NCBI GenBank assembly: GCA_964035545.1
Contig: OZ037765.1
Span: 26,300,504-26,364,503 of the forward strand
Direction: 5' to 3'
Length of the DNA stretch: 64,000 bases
Source: Bugula neritina
Lineage: Eukaryota > Bryozoa > Gymnolaemata > Cheilostomatida > Bugulidae
Below the pieces are notes generated by a model. That model did no database searches, was not told the origin of the DNA, and saw only the letters and a list, made by a program, of their open reading frames with translations. The position numbers and the translations under genes were made by a program. Shown here piece by piece: positions 50,601 to 61,711 of the stretch; the first letter of the stretch is position 1, and each line of letters opens with the position of its first letter.

Positions 50601-53600
50601 CACCAGTAACCAGTAAGAAGTATCCTACACTAGCTAAACTGGGACTAAAAGCACTGAGCATATTTGGTTATAATTATAAATTTGAATGCATGTTTTCTAG
50701 CATGAACCATAAAAAATAGTAATAGAACGCACTCACCAATGACCGTCTGCAAGATTTGCTTCGAGTAGCCACACATGAACCCATTACTAGCAGTGACATT
50801 AGTGCTATTATGGCTACTAAAAGTCTTTTTCGTACTTCTCACTATAATTATAGTACTATGAGTTTATCCAATCAAAGTTTTTGCTGTTTTCTTGCTTAGT
50901 GAACTATATACAACTTGTTGTTAAATTAATAAACTGTCATATGTTTTGTAATATACATCCACATTCTGCAATTTATACTTACAACCCAGGAAACATAAAA
51001 AAGCAATTTATATATGCATTTAGTAATGCAGCATTGCACCTTGAATTTACAACGAACAAACCTGGCCCTTCTTACGCCTTAAAATCTTGAGATCTGGCCC
51101 CATTTTAAAAACATTTGCCCATCCCTGTTATATAACATATAATGCACATAGTATATTACAATATAATATAATACACTAGTGTCAAGTTAACATATATAAA
51201 ATTTCTCGAACATTTAGGCTATAAAAATGTGATAAACATACATGCCTGAAATATTGCATCGTTTTTATTGCGTTTTAATAATTTTACAGTTTTTTATAGT
51301 GGTCTGATAGAGAGCAGCAGTGGTCTAACTATTAGAGCTCGGACCTAGTGAGGGCTACACGCAACATCAAAAGTTTTTGCATTAGCAGAAGTTTTAAAAC
51401 AAAGTGTTGGTGAGAGGGGCAGTCTTTGGTTAAAAATACTTACCAACAGGGGTTCTCACAGGGATAGGGACTTTAAGCAAATGAAAGTTATTTCATCATA
51501 GTATTTTAATTTTGTAGTGTTAAAGTAATATAGTTTAATATTATGTAGTAATAAATTTCCAGATTACTACTTTCTGTGATGACGATGAGTTTGGAATAGA
51601 TTCTGTTCACAACTATGAAGCTCCAAGTCAACACAATAGACTTTGTGCTGGAAAATCCTCCTGGGAGGTTATGAGAGACCATGTGGACTTTAAAGGTAAT
51701 ATTATTTGTTTTTATAAACAGTTTAGTTGCGTTAGGAACGGTAAAATCATACTCACGGGCTTTCCAGGCTTTAATAAATAGCCATTGCCATTATATTTTT
51801 TTCAAGAATAATCTTTTTCCAGTAGGCCTAGCTATATATGCTGTGATCACAGATTCTAGTTCTATGCATGGCTCGTATGATTCTCATGTACAGTTAGTCC
51901 TGGGTCATACATGTAAGCAGAAAAATAAAATTAAATCTGTATATACTGCAACAATAATGATAATATATTTCGAGCCAGTTTTGTGGTGCTAGTCGTGCAT
52001 AATCATTTGTTGTTCTAATACTAACACAATGAGACTAAACACACAACTGAGATGCATCATAAAATAGTTAAAGAGTTTTACTCTACTGTTTTGCTTCAGA
52101 GTTTGTGGCTACTACTACTGATCACAGAGCTTTACAATAGTTATGTGGCTATAAAGAAATTAAGTAAAATTGAGTTAAATATCCGCAGGCCAGAATTCAG
52201 CTGCCGATGGAAAGATTATTGATACAAGTGTTACATTTAATGTGGTGCAAAGACAGGAGAGTAGAGTTGTGTTGGTTATTGATGTATCTGGAAGTATGGT
52301 ATGTTTATAATAGATAACTATGTTTATAGAGCTATTCTATTTCAACCGAACCTAGTTAGACTCACTCTAACAACTATTTTTAAAAGCTTTTTTTTAAATA
52401 TACTAGATGAATAACAGAATGTTGCCAGTTGTGTTTATTAAGTCTTAATTTGAGTCAATTTTCTGCTGAATCATTAACTAATATTGTTTATGAAAAGATC
52501 AGCAAACATATATTTACATGCCATGCTAATAGGTAGCAATTGGGCAAAAAAAATAGTCTAGGTTAATTTCTCAGTAAAAATCTAACTTGCTGGTATGAGC
52601 AGCACTTTATTACAGGGAAATAACAACTACTACATAAAAGTAAACGCTGCAGCTCAAAGATACCTGCTATATACTGCACCAGATGGAGCTAGTGTTGGTT
52701 TAGTTAAATACAGCAGCACTGCTACTATATTGACCACGTCCCTTCGTAAAATTAACTCTTCGGCAGACAGGAAGGACTTGGCTAATTTAGTTCCACTTGA
52801 GAGACAAGGCGCAACTGCTATTGGCAGGGGATTACTAGCAGCTAAAAAAGTGAGAGAATTTTTACTTTTAATCTAAAATCTGACGTTTAATATTTATACC
52901 TTAGTCATAATTATGTGAAGTTTGTATGCGTTATATGAGAACATATCTTTGTGTCAGCTTTTGGAACAAAATGGTGGTCAGACAAAAGGCAGTCGAGTTG
53001 TTCTGTTAACTGATGGTGAAGAAACTACTGATCCAAAAGTTAAAGTTGTGAAGCCCCAACTTTTAACAGCCGGAATTAATGTGGATACAGTTTTGTTGTC
53101 CAACAATGCAGATCCAGTTCTAATTTCTTTAGCAGCAAGCACTGGTAGGTAGTTTTCTAAAAGTTATCTATCATAAACTGGTTAATGGAACATTTTTAAC
53201 ATATATATTGCAAACAAACCTTTTTTAGTAGAAACTTTTAAAATATATTTTAATATCATTTAGGTGGTATGTCTTTCTTTGCATCTGGTGGTAATCTATC
53301 CACCAGTTTAGATGATGCTTTCACTACTTCTGAGAGAGCCAGAATAAGTGACCCTAGAAAAGTTCCCATCACTGTAAGTATCATGGTGTGATTTCTTGAT
53401 TTGGATAATACCTACAGCCATTTATGCATCACATGCATGTCTATAATGTCTAAATTCATCATGTACAGTTTGACCTAGCTGATACATTATACTACCATAT
53501 TAGACTTTAGTACATTTAAACTTATTTGAGACTTGAAGTCTTGAATATTTTACAAGATTGAAAGTCGAGCAGTTGCTGTTGAAGAGAAGTCAGAAGAATG

Positions 53601-56567
53601 CTATGATGTGATAATCGACAAAAGTTTGGGCTTTAACACAACATTTACATTTAGTTGGATAATTGTCAGCCAACTAAATATAAGTCTTACTGAGAGTGAT
53701 GGTAAAGTAAACACAGCTGTGCTGGAGAACGAGAATAAGGCAGCAGCATTTAGATGCTCTGGTGAATGCTCGATAAGTTCTATATACGAGGTGTTGAGGT
53801 CTATATGATGTATTGATTTATATGCTAGTCTAATGCCTAGGTAAAAGTTTTTAAAAGTGTGTTTATATAACTTAAATAATTTTCAGTCAAAATAAGAATT
53901 GGAATGGGAGTTAAATCTCTTAAAGTTAGACTAATTATCTAATTTGTACGAACACTCCACAACCCAGGTATAAAAGAAACTTATTTTCAAAATTTAAAAA
54001 GGAAACCATTTTTAACTTAGGCTAAGCTGCTAAAAATGATTTTTTTTCTATCAGAAAAGTCTGTGTTCTAAAGGAAAAACATAGGAAAAGAAGTTATGTT
54101 CTCGCAAAAGTTTATTTTCCTGCCCAAAACCAAATTTTATTAATAAATTAGAAAATTTGGTCTATATTAAAATTTATCCATCACTACACCCAAACGTCAA
54201 CTTTGTCAATAATTATTTTGCATTAGCATTGTATGTCATTGTGCAATCATCAACAAGCTGTCAGATTTACAAACCAGACTTGTGTATCATAAATACTAAA
54301 TTTTGTTTTAGTTTCCAACTGCTTTTGTATGTTTGTACTTTTAATTTTTATACAGCTTTTCCGTTGGCTACAAACTTGAAAATTTTACAGGCAGGAAAAT
54401 GGAAGGTCTGTATCCAAAATCCAACAAATACAACAGTTAATGTAATATATCAAGTTGAATCAACGGCTAGAGTAGTCAACACACCAACTCAAGACAGCTC
54501 TTCAAACGCTAATAGTGACGATGAAGACATGCTGCCAATTACGGTTAGAACCCTTATAGTCAATGAAGAACCTGATTTTAATACTACAGGTAATGAAACT
54601 TCTTTGAAAAGGATTAGCCTTGCCATATTTCAGTTTTAGAATAGTATGAATTGTGAATATAATATAAAAACTAAAAAACACTCATGCATGTACAAGTATT
54701 GCAAGAATTCTAGAAGTAATTAGTGAACTAGGGTGAACAACTCCCTCATTGATTGGATGCAGAAATATAGAGCGCTAATCTGTCTATTCAATATAGATGT
54801 ATAGTTCTATCATAATTGTCAAACCATTTGCTGCAGCCCTTTACAAATAATCAACAACAAAAATTCCGGCAGATATATTAGTTATTATTCTTGGATCTAA
54901 ACACAGGTAAAAGTGAAAAAGAGGTAGACATCAAAAGCAAGTGTACCTAGCAAAGAGGAATGTACAGACCTTGATAGATAGGGCTACTTCAAGTAGACCA
55001 GAACGACAGACTGTGTTGATTGCAAATATATAAATAAAATTACATATTTGTTGAACTAGCAGTTTTCTGGATTTGATTGTGTGTTGAACAGATGCAGAGC
55101 CAGTGTCAGTGTTTGCTACTGTGACCCGTGGATACTCACCAGTGATTGGTGCCAAAGTAGTCGCTACTATAGAATATCCAGGTTCTTATTCAAAATCAGA
55201 ACTTGAGATGAGAGATGATGGAGCAGGAGCTGATATTATTAAAGGAGATGGCACATACTCGGCTTACATCATGAACTCTCAGACTAAAGGGCTACACACA
55301 ATCTCTGTTAATGTTGTCAGCACAAATGACACAAATGTTAAAAAGGTCACAGTTTACAGTTCAGCTGCAGCAATATCAGGTATTCCTCTTCAACAACACA
55401 GACTGTATTTCAAAAGCAATGACTGTTATAGTAAAAAGCAGGTTGAATTATTATGTAAATTGTTTGTATAAAGTGAACATCAAAAATGCCCTCATCCGAC
55501 ACAAAAGAATTAGGGCTTACAAGTGCATTTATAAATACATAGAAAGCTCTAAGTGCATCATGGAAATATGAATGAGTATTTGAGTATATATACTTTCTCT
55601 CTCATGCACACAAACACGCGCACATGCCATATATTCAAGCTTGCACATGCATATGTGCGTGTGCGCGTGTGTTTTTACTTAATAAACTAAAATAAAATAC
55701 AGCTGTTCTGTATGTTGTTCTACACACTTATCTTCTGGCTGTAGAACCAGGAGAGCCAGTCAACAGTCAAGCAGTAAAACTCATACCAACAGATGAATTC
55801 CAGAGGTTCTCTCTCGCTGGACTCATTGATGTGAAAAGTGTTGCTCCACCAAATAAAGACTTTCATGCACCGTCAAGAATTCTTGATCTAAAAGTGACGG
55901 AAGCATCTTATGATAAAAGTAGAGTGACATTAGAGTGGACTGCAGTTGGTGATGATTTAGATAGTGGAACAGGTATGCTGTTGTTTCTGCAAATGTCTGT
56001 CAACTATTTTGCAAGCAGTTGAAGTCAAAGTTCTGGGAGGTTTTTAACTTTTTAGATTTTGGACACAAGTTTGAAAAACTTCTACACTAGTTGCATGCGT
56101 GTGCATGCTTCCTTTCTGAATAAAAGAAAGAAATACTACTTTTTTGCATTGTTATAGCTTCTTATTATGAGCTGTTGAAAGCCGACAGTCACAAAGTATT
56201 CTATAAAGCCAAAGAAAATGCCACACAAGTTGAGGATGCAGATGTGATCAGTGGTAACTTGAGTTCTCCATCTCCAGCCTACACCAGAGAAAAACTGGTT
56301 CTGAATATACAGGATAGAGACGACATATCTGTGTATGCTATCATTGCTAAGGATGATGCAGGAAATGCAGGACAGTTATCCAACATTGTTTCTGTTAAAC
56401 TCGTCTATGTACCCCCTACTGAACAAAATTCATCCAACACTGGAGTAATTGTTGGTGCAGTATTAGGATCAGTAGGAGCTGTCATAATTATTGTCACATT
56501 GATATATTGTGCTTGTAAAGGTGTTGGTTGCTTTAAATCAAGGGGTAAAAAGAATTATCATGTATAA
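47616..56567 (+). CDS. CLCA: CLCA-family protein copy D (membrane-anchored, no Pro/Thr linker, AT donor after exon 10)
   Basis: Exons: 47616-47765, 48668-48805, 49437-49590, 49701-49987, 51563-51695, 52189-52298, 52616-52849, 52958-53144, 53264-53373, 53557-53772, 54391-54589, 55092-55379, 55745-55972, 56158-56567; 2844 nt, 947 residues, phases consistent. Signal peptide ends VSSQ. HEWGHLRWGLFDEY gives H153/E154/H157 and Asp164. MIDAS DVSGS is at 319-323, with LLTDGEET in exon 8. The membrane helix is at about 908-931, with a basic tail ending NYHV. Exon 10 homologues end at a GT donor, but here the donor reads ataagt. The nearest in-frame GT (53791) would add six residues. Intron 4 contains a hAT element and intron 7 is only 108 bp. 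The C-terminal linker is reduced to PPTEQNSS. The closest relative is copy C, whose two frameshifts are absent here. Confidence 0.92.
49282..49311. repeat. Short (AC)n/(TA)n microsatellite in CLCA-D intron 2
   Basis: A compound CA/TA tract in the same intron that carries the pure TA tract in copy C. Confidence 0.75.
50329..51127 (+). mobile_element. Non-autonomous hAT transposon with 8-bp target duplication
   Basis: Perfect 14-bp terminal inverted repeats (CAGGGATGGGCAAA ... TTTGCCCATCCCTG) enclose 799 bp flanked by the 8-bp direct repeat TTATATAA (50321-50328 and 51128-51135). Both are hallmarks of hAT elements. The interior keeps the end of a transposase: YPTLAKLGLKALSIFG, followed after a few stops in the same frame by LTNDRLQDLLRVA, which is the hAT C-terminal dimerisation region. 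The rest of the transposase is gone, so the copy is dead and internally deleted. It sits in intron 4 of CLCA-D in sense orientation. The equivalent intron of CLCA-C lacks it, so insertion came after the duplication. Confidence 0.93.
50540..50880 (+). pseudogene. hAT transposase C-terminal fragment, broken
   Basis: The frame through 50528-50719 encodes a stretch matching the hAT dimerisation domain (KKYPTLAKLGLKALSIFGY, then a FSSMNHKK segment). It is interrupted by three consecutive stop codons at about 50717-50725, then continues in the same frame with NALTNDRLQDLLRVAT. There is no DDE catalytic core and no plausible start. Decayed remnant. Confidence 0.8.
51298..51366 (+). repeat. Decayed tRNA-like SINE head in CLCA-D intron 4
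   Basis: The run gagagcagcagtggtcta and the following bases are the counterpart of 38158-38238 in CLCA-C, with several substitutions and a deleted B-box. Flanking sequence (accaacaggggttctcacag, about 51441-51460 and 38321-38340) is also shared, so this is one ancestral insertion. Confidence 0.6.
53773..53796 (+). other. Non-canonical AT splice donor and nearby in-frame GT in CLCA-D
   Basis: Copies A, B and C have gtaagt or gtaaat directly after the exon 10 end. D reads ataagt at 53773. The acceptor at 54389-54390 is a normal AG. AT-AG splicing with a U2-type donor is rare and inefficient. A GT at 53791 (gag/gtgttg) keeps phase 0 and would insert ISSIYE. Confidence 0.75.
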
Positions 56568-56996
56568 TTTGGTTAATTTTTTAAAATGTGTCAATCAAAC
56601 TGTGCAAATTTTTTCATATATAACTTTTCATTTTTATACAATTATTCAATTTTCCAAGAAGCGACTTTGAATGGAATATTTTTAATGGTAATCTAAGAAA
56701 ATAGTAATTTTATAATTTCTAACTCATGACAATCTTGCAGCTATTAGTCCCAAAGTAACAGTGTGGAGCTGAGGTGGTTGTTGGAGCTCATATGCAGTCA
56801 AGTGTTTTGTAGTTTTATTTAGTTACATAACGCATTGAAAGAGTTCATTCAACGCAAGCTTTTTGAAGCAGCCATATCAAAATAGTTAAACAATGTAAAA
56901 AAGTTTCAGCTACTTCTACTATAGTAGCACAATAGCATTTTGCCTGCTAGGCATTTAAATAACAGAATAACTGCTAATGCCTTTTTATTTTGCAAC

Positions 56997-57002
56997 AATA
57001 AA
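56997..57002 (+). terminator. CLCA: Poly(A) signal AATAAA of CLCA-D
   Basis: Located about 430 nt after the stop, as in CLCA-C. Confidence 0.6.
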
Positions 57003-57563
57003 GATAAATTGAACTGAACACTTATAAATTTGATCTCCTTTGTTTTAAAACACTGATACTAATTGATTATGCTTTCACAAGATTATATTTCTTCAATTAA
57101 ATGTGATATATAAAAATAAGCATGAAAACCAATTTCACTTTGGAAATTTGCATGGTACTACTATGCTTCATTTTTATAAAAGCTCTGATTTAATACTATC
57201 AAACAATCCATAGGCAGGACATTATGGTAAGTAAATTGCTGAGTATATTATGCAGTTGAACAGTGATATATTAATACTGAATAGCATAACACCAACATCT
57301 GACTCAGTAATAAACATTGTATTATTAGTAAACACTAAATAGTAAATAGTGAAAAGCACATGTGACATTGATTGGACATATTGTGTTACATTTCAATATA
57401 TTAGTAATGATTGCCCCTTGAAACTATAATTAGAATGAGGCTTAAATATCTATAGTAAGCAGTAAAAACAATTTCGCTCTCTTGCTGGCAACATATTGTA
57501 TGTGGTGGGTGCAAATTGTATGCAGTGAATCTTTACTGCATGAGACTTCGCACCTGAAATTAC

Positions 57564-57620
57564 GCTCCAATGTTGTTGAACTTAACTAACTTTGTTAGTT
57601 AAGTTCAATAACATTGGAGC
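57564..57620. repeat. 27-bp inverted repeat with 3-nt loop
   Basis: Arm 57564-57590 and arm 57594-57620 are reverse complements except for one position that would be a G-U pair in RNA. The loop is TTT. No terminal features of a named transposon are seen. It could be a fold-back element, a structured RNA or a cloning/assembly palindrome. Confidence 0.9.
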
Positions 57621-58040
57621 TCTTTCTAGCTTCCAGCATCCTGTAACACCATTTTATGGATAGATAAGCATTAGAAGTTTATTACTACCTTAGAAATTTT
57701 AAACATAACTGTTTTTGACAGCAGCAGCAGTGGTAGCAGCAGCAACAGCATACTTTGTTACACAACCAGCTGATACTGATGAGATTAACAAGTTTGGCTC
57801 TATCAAACATGTTATATTAGTTTAAGTTTATACAATAAGAATAATAATTATGCTGTGACGTTATATTATTATGTAACAAAATTGTGAAAAGTAGCTATCA
57901 GGCAGCGTCAAAAACTTTAATTAAAATATGATTGCTTTTACTCTAGACTCTAAAATATAGATACTATAAGTGATCTAGCTAGCTTATATAAAGTGCACCT
58001 AACATACATGTCCTTATAAAATGCAAATTTTTGTTGGCAG

Positions 58041-58985
58041 AATGATCTCGGTCATTTAGAGAAGAAAAAATATGCATTTTCTGCAAAGAATAATGCTAAA
58101 AAGGAAATTATGTCATGGGGGCGGGACTATGAAAGCATAACCGGAGCTATGAGAAGTGCAGGACAACTGACAGACAATGTCACTGAAGCCAGGTTACTCC
58201 AGAACAGAATTATGGAGATGTCTAAAAAGCGATACAAATACATGTCACAAGCTGATTTTAATAAAAAATATTTCATCACTAAACAGCAGAAGAAAAGGAA
58301 ACTAATGCCACAGTTACTACATAATGTTGATGTTGACGAGTGGCTAAGCAAAAAGGCGTTCCGGCATGTGCCACAATATACAAATTCGTCAGCTAGTAAT
58401 GCTAGATTTGCATTCTTAGACAGACTAGAAAAACAAGGGCAAAAATGCAAAGACTTCCAAGATGAGGAAGAAAATCCATTTGCATATCCTTCTAAGCCAA
58501 AGCCACCAGAAAAACAAAATCTTCCAGAGTTTTACAGAATACGTCTGAAAGAACAAGAAGAAGCCGAGTTGGCCAGAACTACATTTCCAACACAGCCAAT
58601 CATGAGACCAGTGACTCAAAGAGCCGTAGCTTTTTGCAGTCGAGCCGAGACTGAAAGTCAAATTATGGAGGCTGCACAGTCTGTCAAAAGTGTGCCAGTT
58701 TGTAAACCAGCTCAACTAACTGCTTTAGAAAAAAGAACTCATTTGTTGAAACGGGCACAATCATCTGGAAAGTTCCGAAGTGTTGAAGATCCCAGATATG
58801 TTGAGTTAGAGAATTCTTTATGCATTCACTACTTCAAACCAGAAGAGCTGGATACAAAAAAAGTACAGGCAATAATTCAAGCTCAAGATTCTTTACATGT
58901 ACCTTCTAATGCTGTGCGAAACAGTCGGCCAAAGTTACAGAAGACTATTCTAGAATATCTGAGAGCTCGAGGAATACCTGTTTAA
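58041..58985 (+). CDS. Unrecognised basic, lysine-rich protein (terminal exon, at least 291 residues)
   Basis: An open frame runs from 58020 to TAA at 58983-58985. The first ATG is at 58110 (291 residues), but a good acceptor (ttgttggcag) ends at 58040, and the frame from 58041 adds 23 Lys/Glu/Asn-rich codons before that ATG. It may therefore be the last exon of a longer gene whose 5' exons I cannot find. The protein has no signal peptide or membrane helix. It is rich in K/R/E/Q, with a possible nuclear signal (QKKRKL, about residues 60-65), a Pro/Lys stretch (PSKPKPPEKQ) and no enzyme motif that I recognise. Codon use and length make it a real gene. Function not assigned. Confidence 0.75.
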   Translation, partial: NDLGHLEKKKYAFSAKNNAKKEIMSWGRDYESITGAMRSAGQLTDNVTEARLLQNRIMEMSKKRYKYMSQADFNKKYFITKQQKKRKLMPQLLHNVDVDEWLSKKAFRHVPQYTNSSASNARFAFLDRLEKQGQKCKDFQDEEENPFAYPSKPKPPEKQNLPEFYRIRLKEQEEAELARTTFPTQPIMRPVTQRAVAFCSRAETESQIMEAAQSVKSVPVCKPAQLTALEKRTHLLKRAQSSGKFRSVEDPRYVELENSLCIHYFKPEELDTKKVQAIIQAQDSLHVPSNAVRNSRPKLQKTILEYLRARGIPV

Positions 58986-61711
58986 TTATTTACTTTAATA
59001 TATGAAAATGAAATTTCAAGACATCATCATAATCAGATTTTTTTTTAATTATGTAAATAACAATATAGTTGAGATATTATTTTGCATTGTGTCCCGATTT
59101 TGTGTGTAGGCATCTGCTAAAACCTTTTATTTATTATTTATTTGCAGGTCATTATAGCTTTATTCTAAGAGTTGTCTTCTTTCTACTTCTTGTATACTAA
59201 GGTAATTATGTAACAAAATAAGTGGAGTTCATATTGTATTATCAATAATTTGTATAAACATATTATATAAAAGTAGTAATAGTCTAAAAAACTCAGTCCA
59301 TCCGTGTGATTCTTTCAAATACATGGAGAAGCATGAGGTTAAGGTCGACGCATAATCCAATACTTTGAAGCAAGCAACGGAATGGCTGATTTTATATTTT
59401 TATTAGGGTATATTATGCAACAGGTACAAATGATATAAGAGTGAAACTTATTGCTTGGCTAATGTGCTGCAAACAGATTTTTCATGTAGGTCTGAGTCCA
59501 GAATATACTCTACGACACGTAAACTATAGCATGCAACCTTATAGGTTCAAGGATTTAAGACTCATCAGCACAAGAATACATATATAATTATGTAAATGTA
59601 AACCTGATGCACAGTTCCATAATTCCAGAAAGTTCAATGGTACAATAAATTAATAAAATGAATTATTTATTTTGTAAGCTTTACTTTATCAACTTGTAAC
59701 TAACTCATCTTGTAACACTTTTATGGACCAACTTAAATTTAAATATTACCAGGTTTTGAACTCTAAAATGATTATAGATGCTATGAATATATGCTAAAAT
59801 GCTTCTGCACTATATTTACAACTTTTTTAAAATTCATATATGATATTAATCAGTTACCATTAAATATGTGCGAAGGCCAAAGTATACTGTGATGAGTTTT
59901 ATAATTATTGCTTCAATATTCACGAGCATCAGGAAACACATTTTTTAATCTATTTGGACCTTGAACATAACATAAAGGTTTATTTAGACTACTACAACTG
60001 TACCTAAACCAATAAAAAGTGTTGGTTCATGTTGTTTATTTATAAGTTTCCAGACAAGATGAAATCAGTGGGGAAAAAATGGCTCCTTAGCAATCGGAAA
60101 CCGTGAGATTCATATAAATGTATATGCTCTTAGACAATGCTATGCACCATAATATTATATAAGCTTATTGATTTACTCAACTTAGTAAGCTTTAACATTT
60201 ATATCAATAAAAGAAAAGTTTTCATCAATTTAGGGCCTGCTTTAGGGCTGTATATTTTGCTAGAAAGTCAATACACCACATAGCTTAAAGAGGGTGCACA
60301 CAGGCCGTAGGTAAAATTATTCACTATAATGAAATAATGGTATGCTACAGTGATTTTTACTATTATACCTTGCAGTGGTTATTTTCTTTATTTTAATTGA
60401 AAACTTCAATGAGATAAGCTGAGACATAACTAACAATAGTCCTGTTCTTAAAGTTAAAAACTATTGTCAGTTGTATACAACGTATTATTGGGGAGGAAAG
60501 ACAACTCTAGTTTCAATAAACTGTTTTCAGCAAACAGCCTACAGTTAGCACATTTATTGCACGGGCAGATAAATTCAACACCACCTCTCCAAAGCTGTAA
60601 ATACTATTGAAAAAAATACTTTAAGTATAAACTTTTGCAATGATGAATAACTTTCATTAAATGTTAACAATCACAGTAATTGTATGCATATAATATTATT
60701 GTATTTTCTCAGTATAAAAATTATAAACCATCAATATAGTAATGCAAAAATCTGAAATGTTACAACACAATATATTAATTATAGCTAATTTTAAAACTCA
60801 TATTATCAAAGAAGACAAGTATATTACAGCAGTTCAAGTTTTCAGTGCAACGATAGCTTATTATAAAAGAGTTGAACAGTATAACAAACTGGGCAGATAG
60901 TTTCCCTTGAAAATATCAGCAATCTGATTCTTCTCCTGTGAAACCTCTACTTTATGTTAATTTGAAGCATAAATAGTCCCATAAGCTGTTATCAAATACC
61001 ATCAATGTAATATACTTATTTGTACAAGTGACCGTGGAATTAAAACTAAATAGGAGAGCAAACACACTTGACTGGTTGAGTAGAAACTGGTTAGAGCTGA
61101 GTGAGTATATTGTAAATATTGGATATGCAAAAAGAATGGAAGGTCAAAGGACTGTTCAAATACTAATTATCTTTCCAGATAGAGCAAATATATAATGCTA
61201 GCTCCAGTATAGCTAGAAATAATTATATATAATAAATAGAGAATATTTAACTAGTCGTCAAGCCCTTCTCTAAAGCTTTTGTAAAAGCGATAATGACCAC
61301 TGTAAATATCATTGATCAAACTGAAAGGTCTGTTTGCTATTAAAGTCTGCCTATATTTATATTATTTTTATTGCATTACCTGCAGCTTCACCAGACATGT
61401 GACATTCTATATGTTAGTGGCAGCCAGCTCTTGCGTAAGTATAATACTTCATTGCACATGTCTTCATTGTATGAATTCAACTTCAGATTCTTGAAATACA
61501 CAACTTTGTATTCAATTACAAAACATATTTGGATTAAACGTAAGGGCTGCTGCTGTTATTAACAATATGAAAAGTAATCAATATTAGCAATTATTCTAAA
61601 CTTCATTGCAGCTATTAAGACTGGATAAATAAGGAAAGCTCAGTAATTTTGTAATGTTTACTACTATTCTAAAGTTAAGGTGAAAGAGCTGGAGAGTAGT
61701 GGTTGAACATC
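58986..61711. other. Intergenic AT-rich region
   Basis: About 2.7 kb without a supported exon. Short open frames at 61312-61494 and 61371-61562 lack splice or family support. AATAAA motifs occur (for example 59644-59649), but none is clearly the end of the preceding gene. No named repeat was recognised. Confidence 0.5.

Larger units (their letters stand above)
56568..58040. other. CLCA-D 3' UTR and intergenic region
   Basis: The first 700 bp closely follow the CLCA-C 3' flank, with AATAAA at 56997-57002. Then come a near-perfect 27-bp hairpin (57564-57620) and a CAG-rich patch near 57720-57750. No coding exon is confidently seen, although an upstream exon of the next gene may be hidden here. 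Confidence 0.55.

Noticed and set aside
58127-58715. Minus-strand ORFs of 96-107 codons
   Set aside because: Antisense shadows of the real + strand exon at 58041-58985.
61312-61562. Two overlapping ORFs before the ankyrin gene
   Set aside because: No splice sites or similarity; composition as in intergenic DNA.
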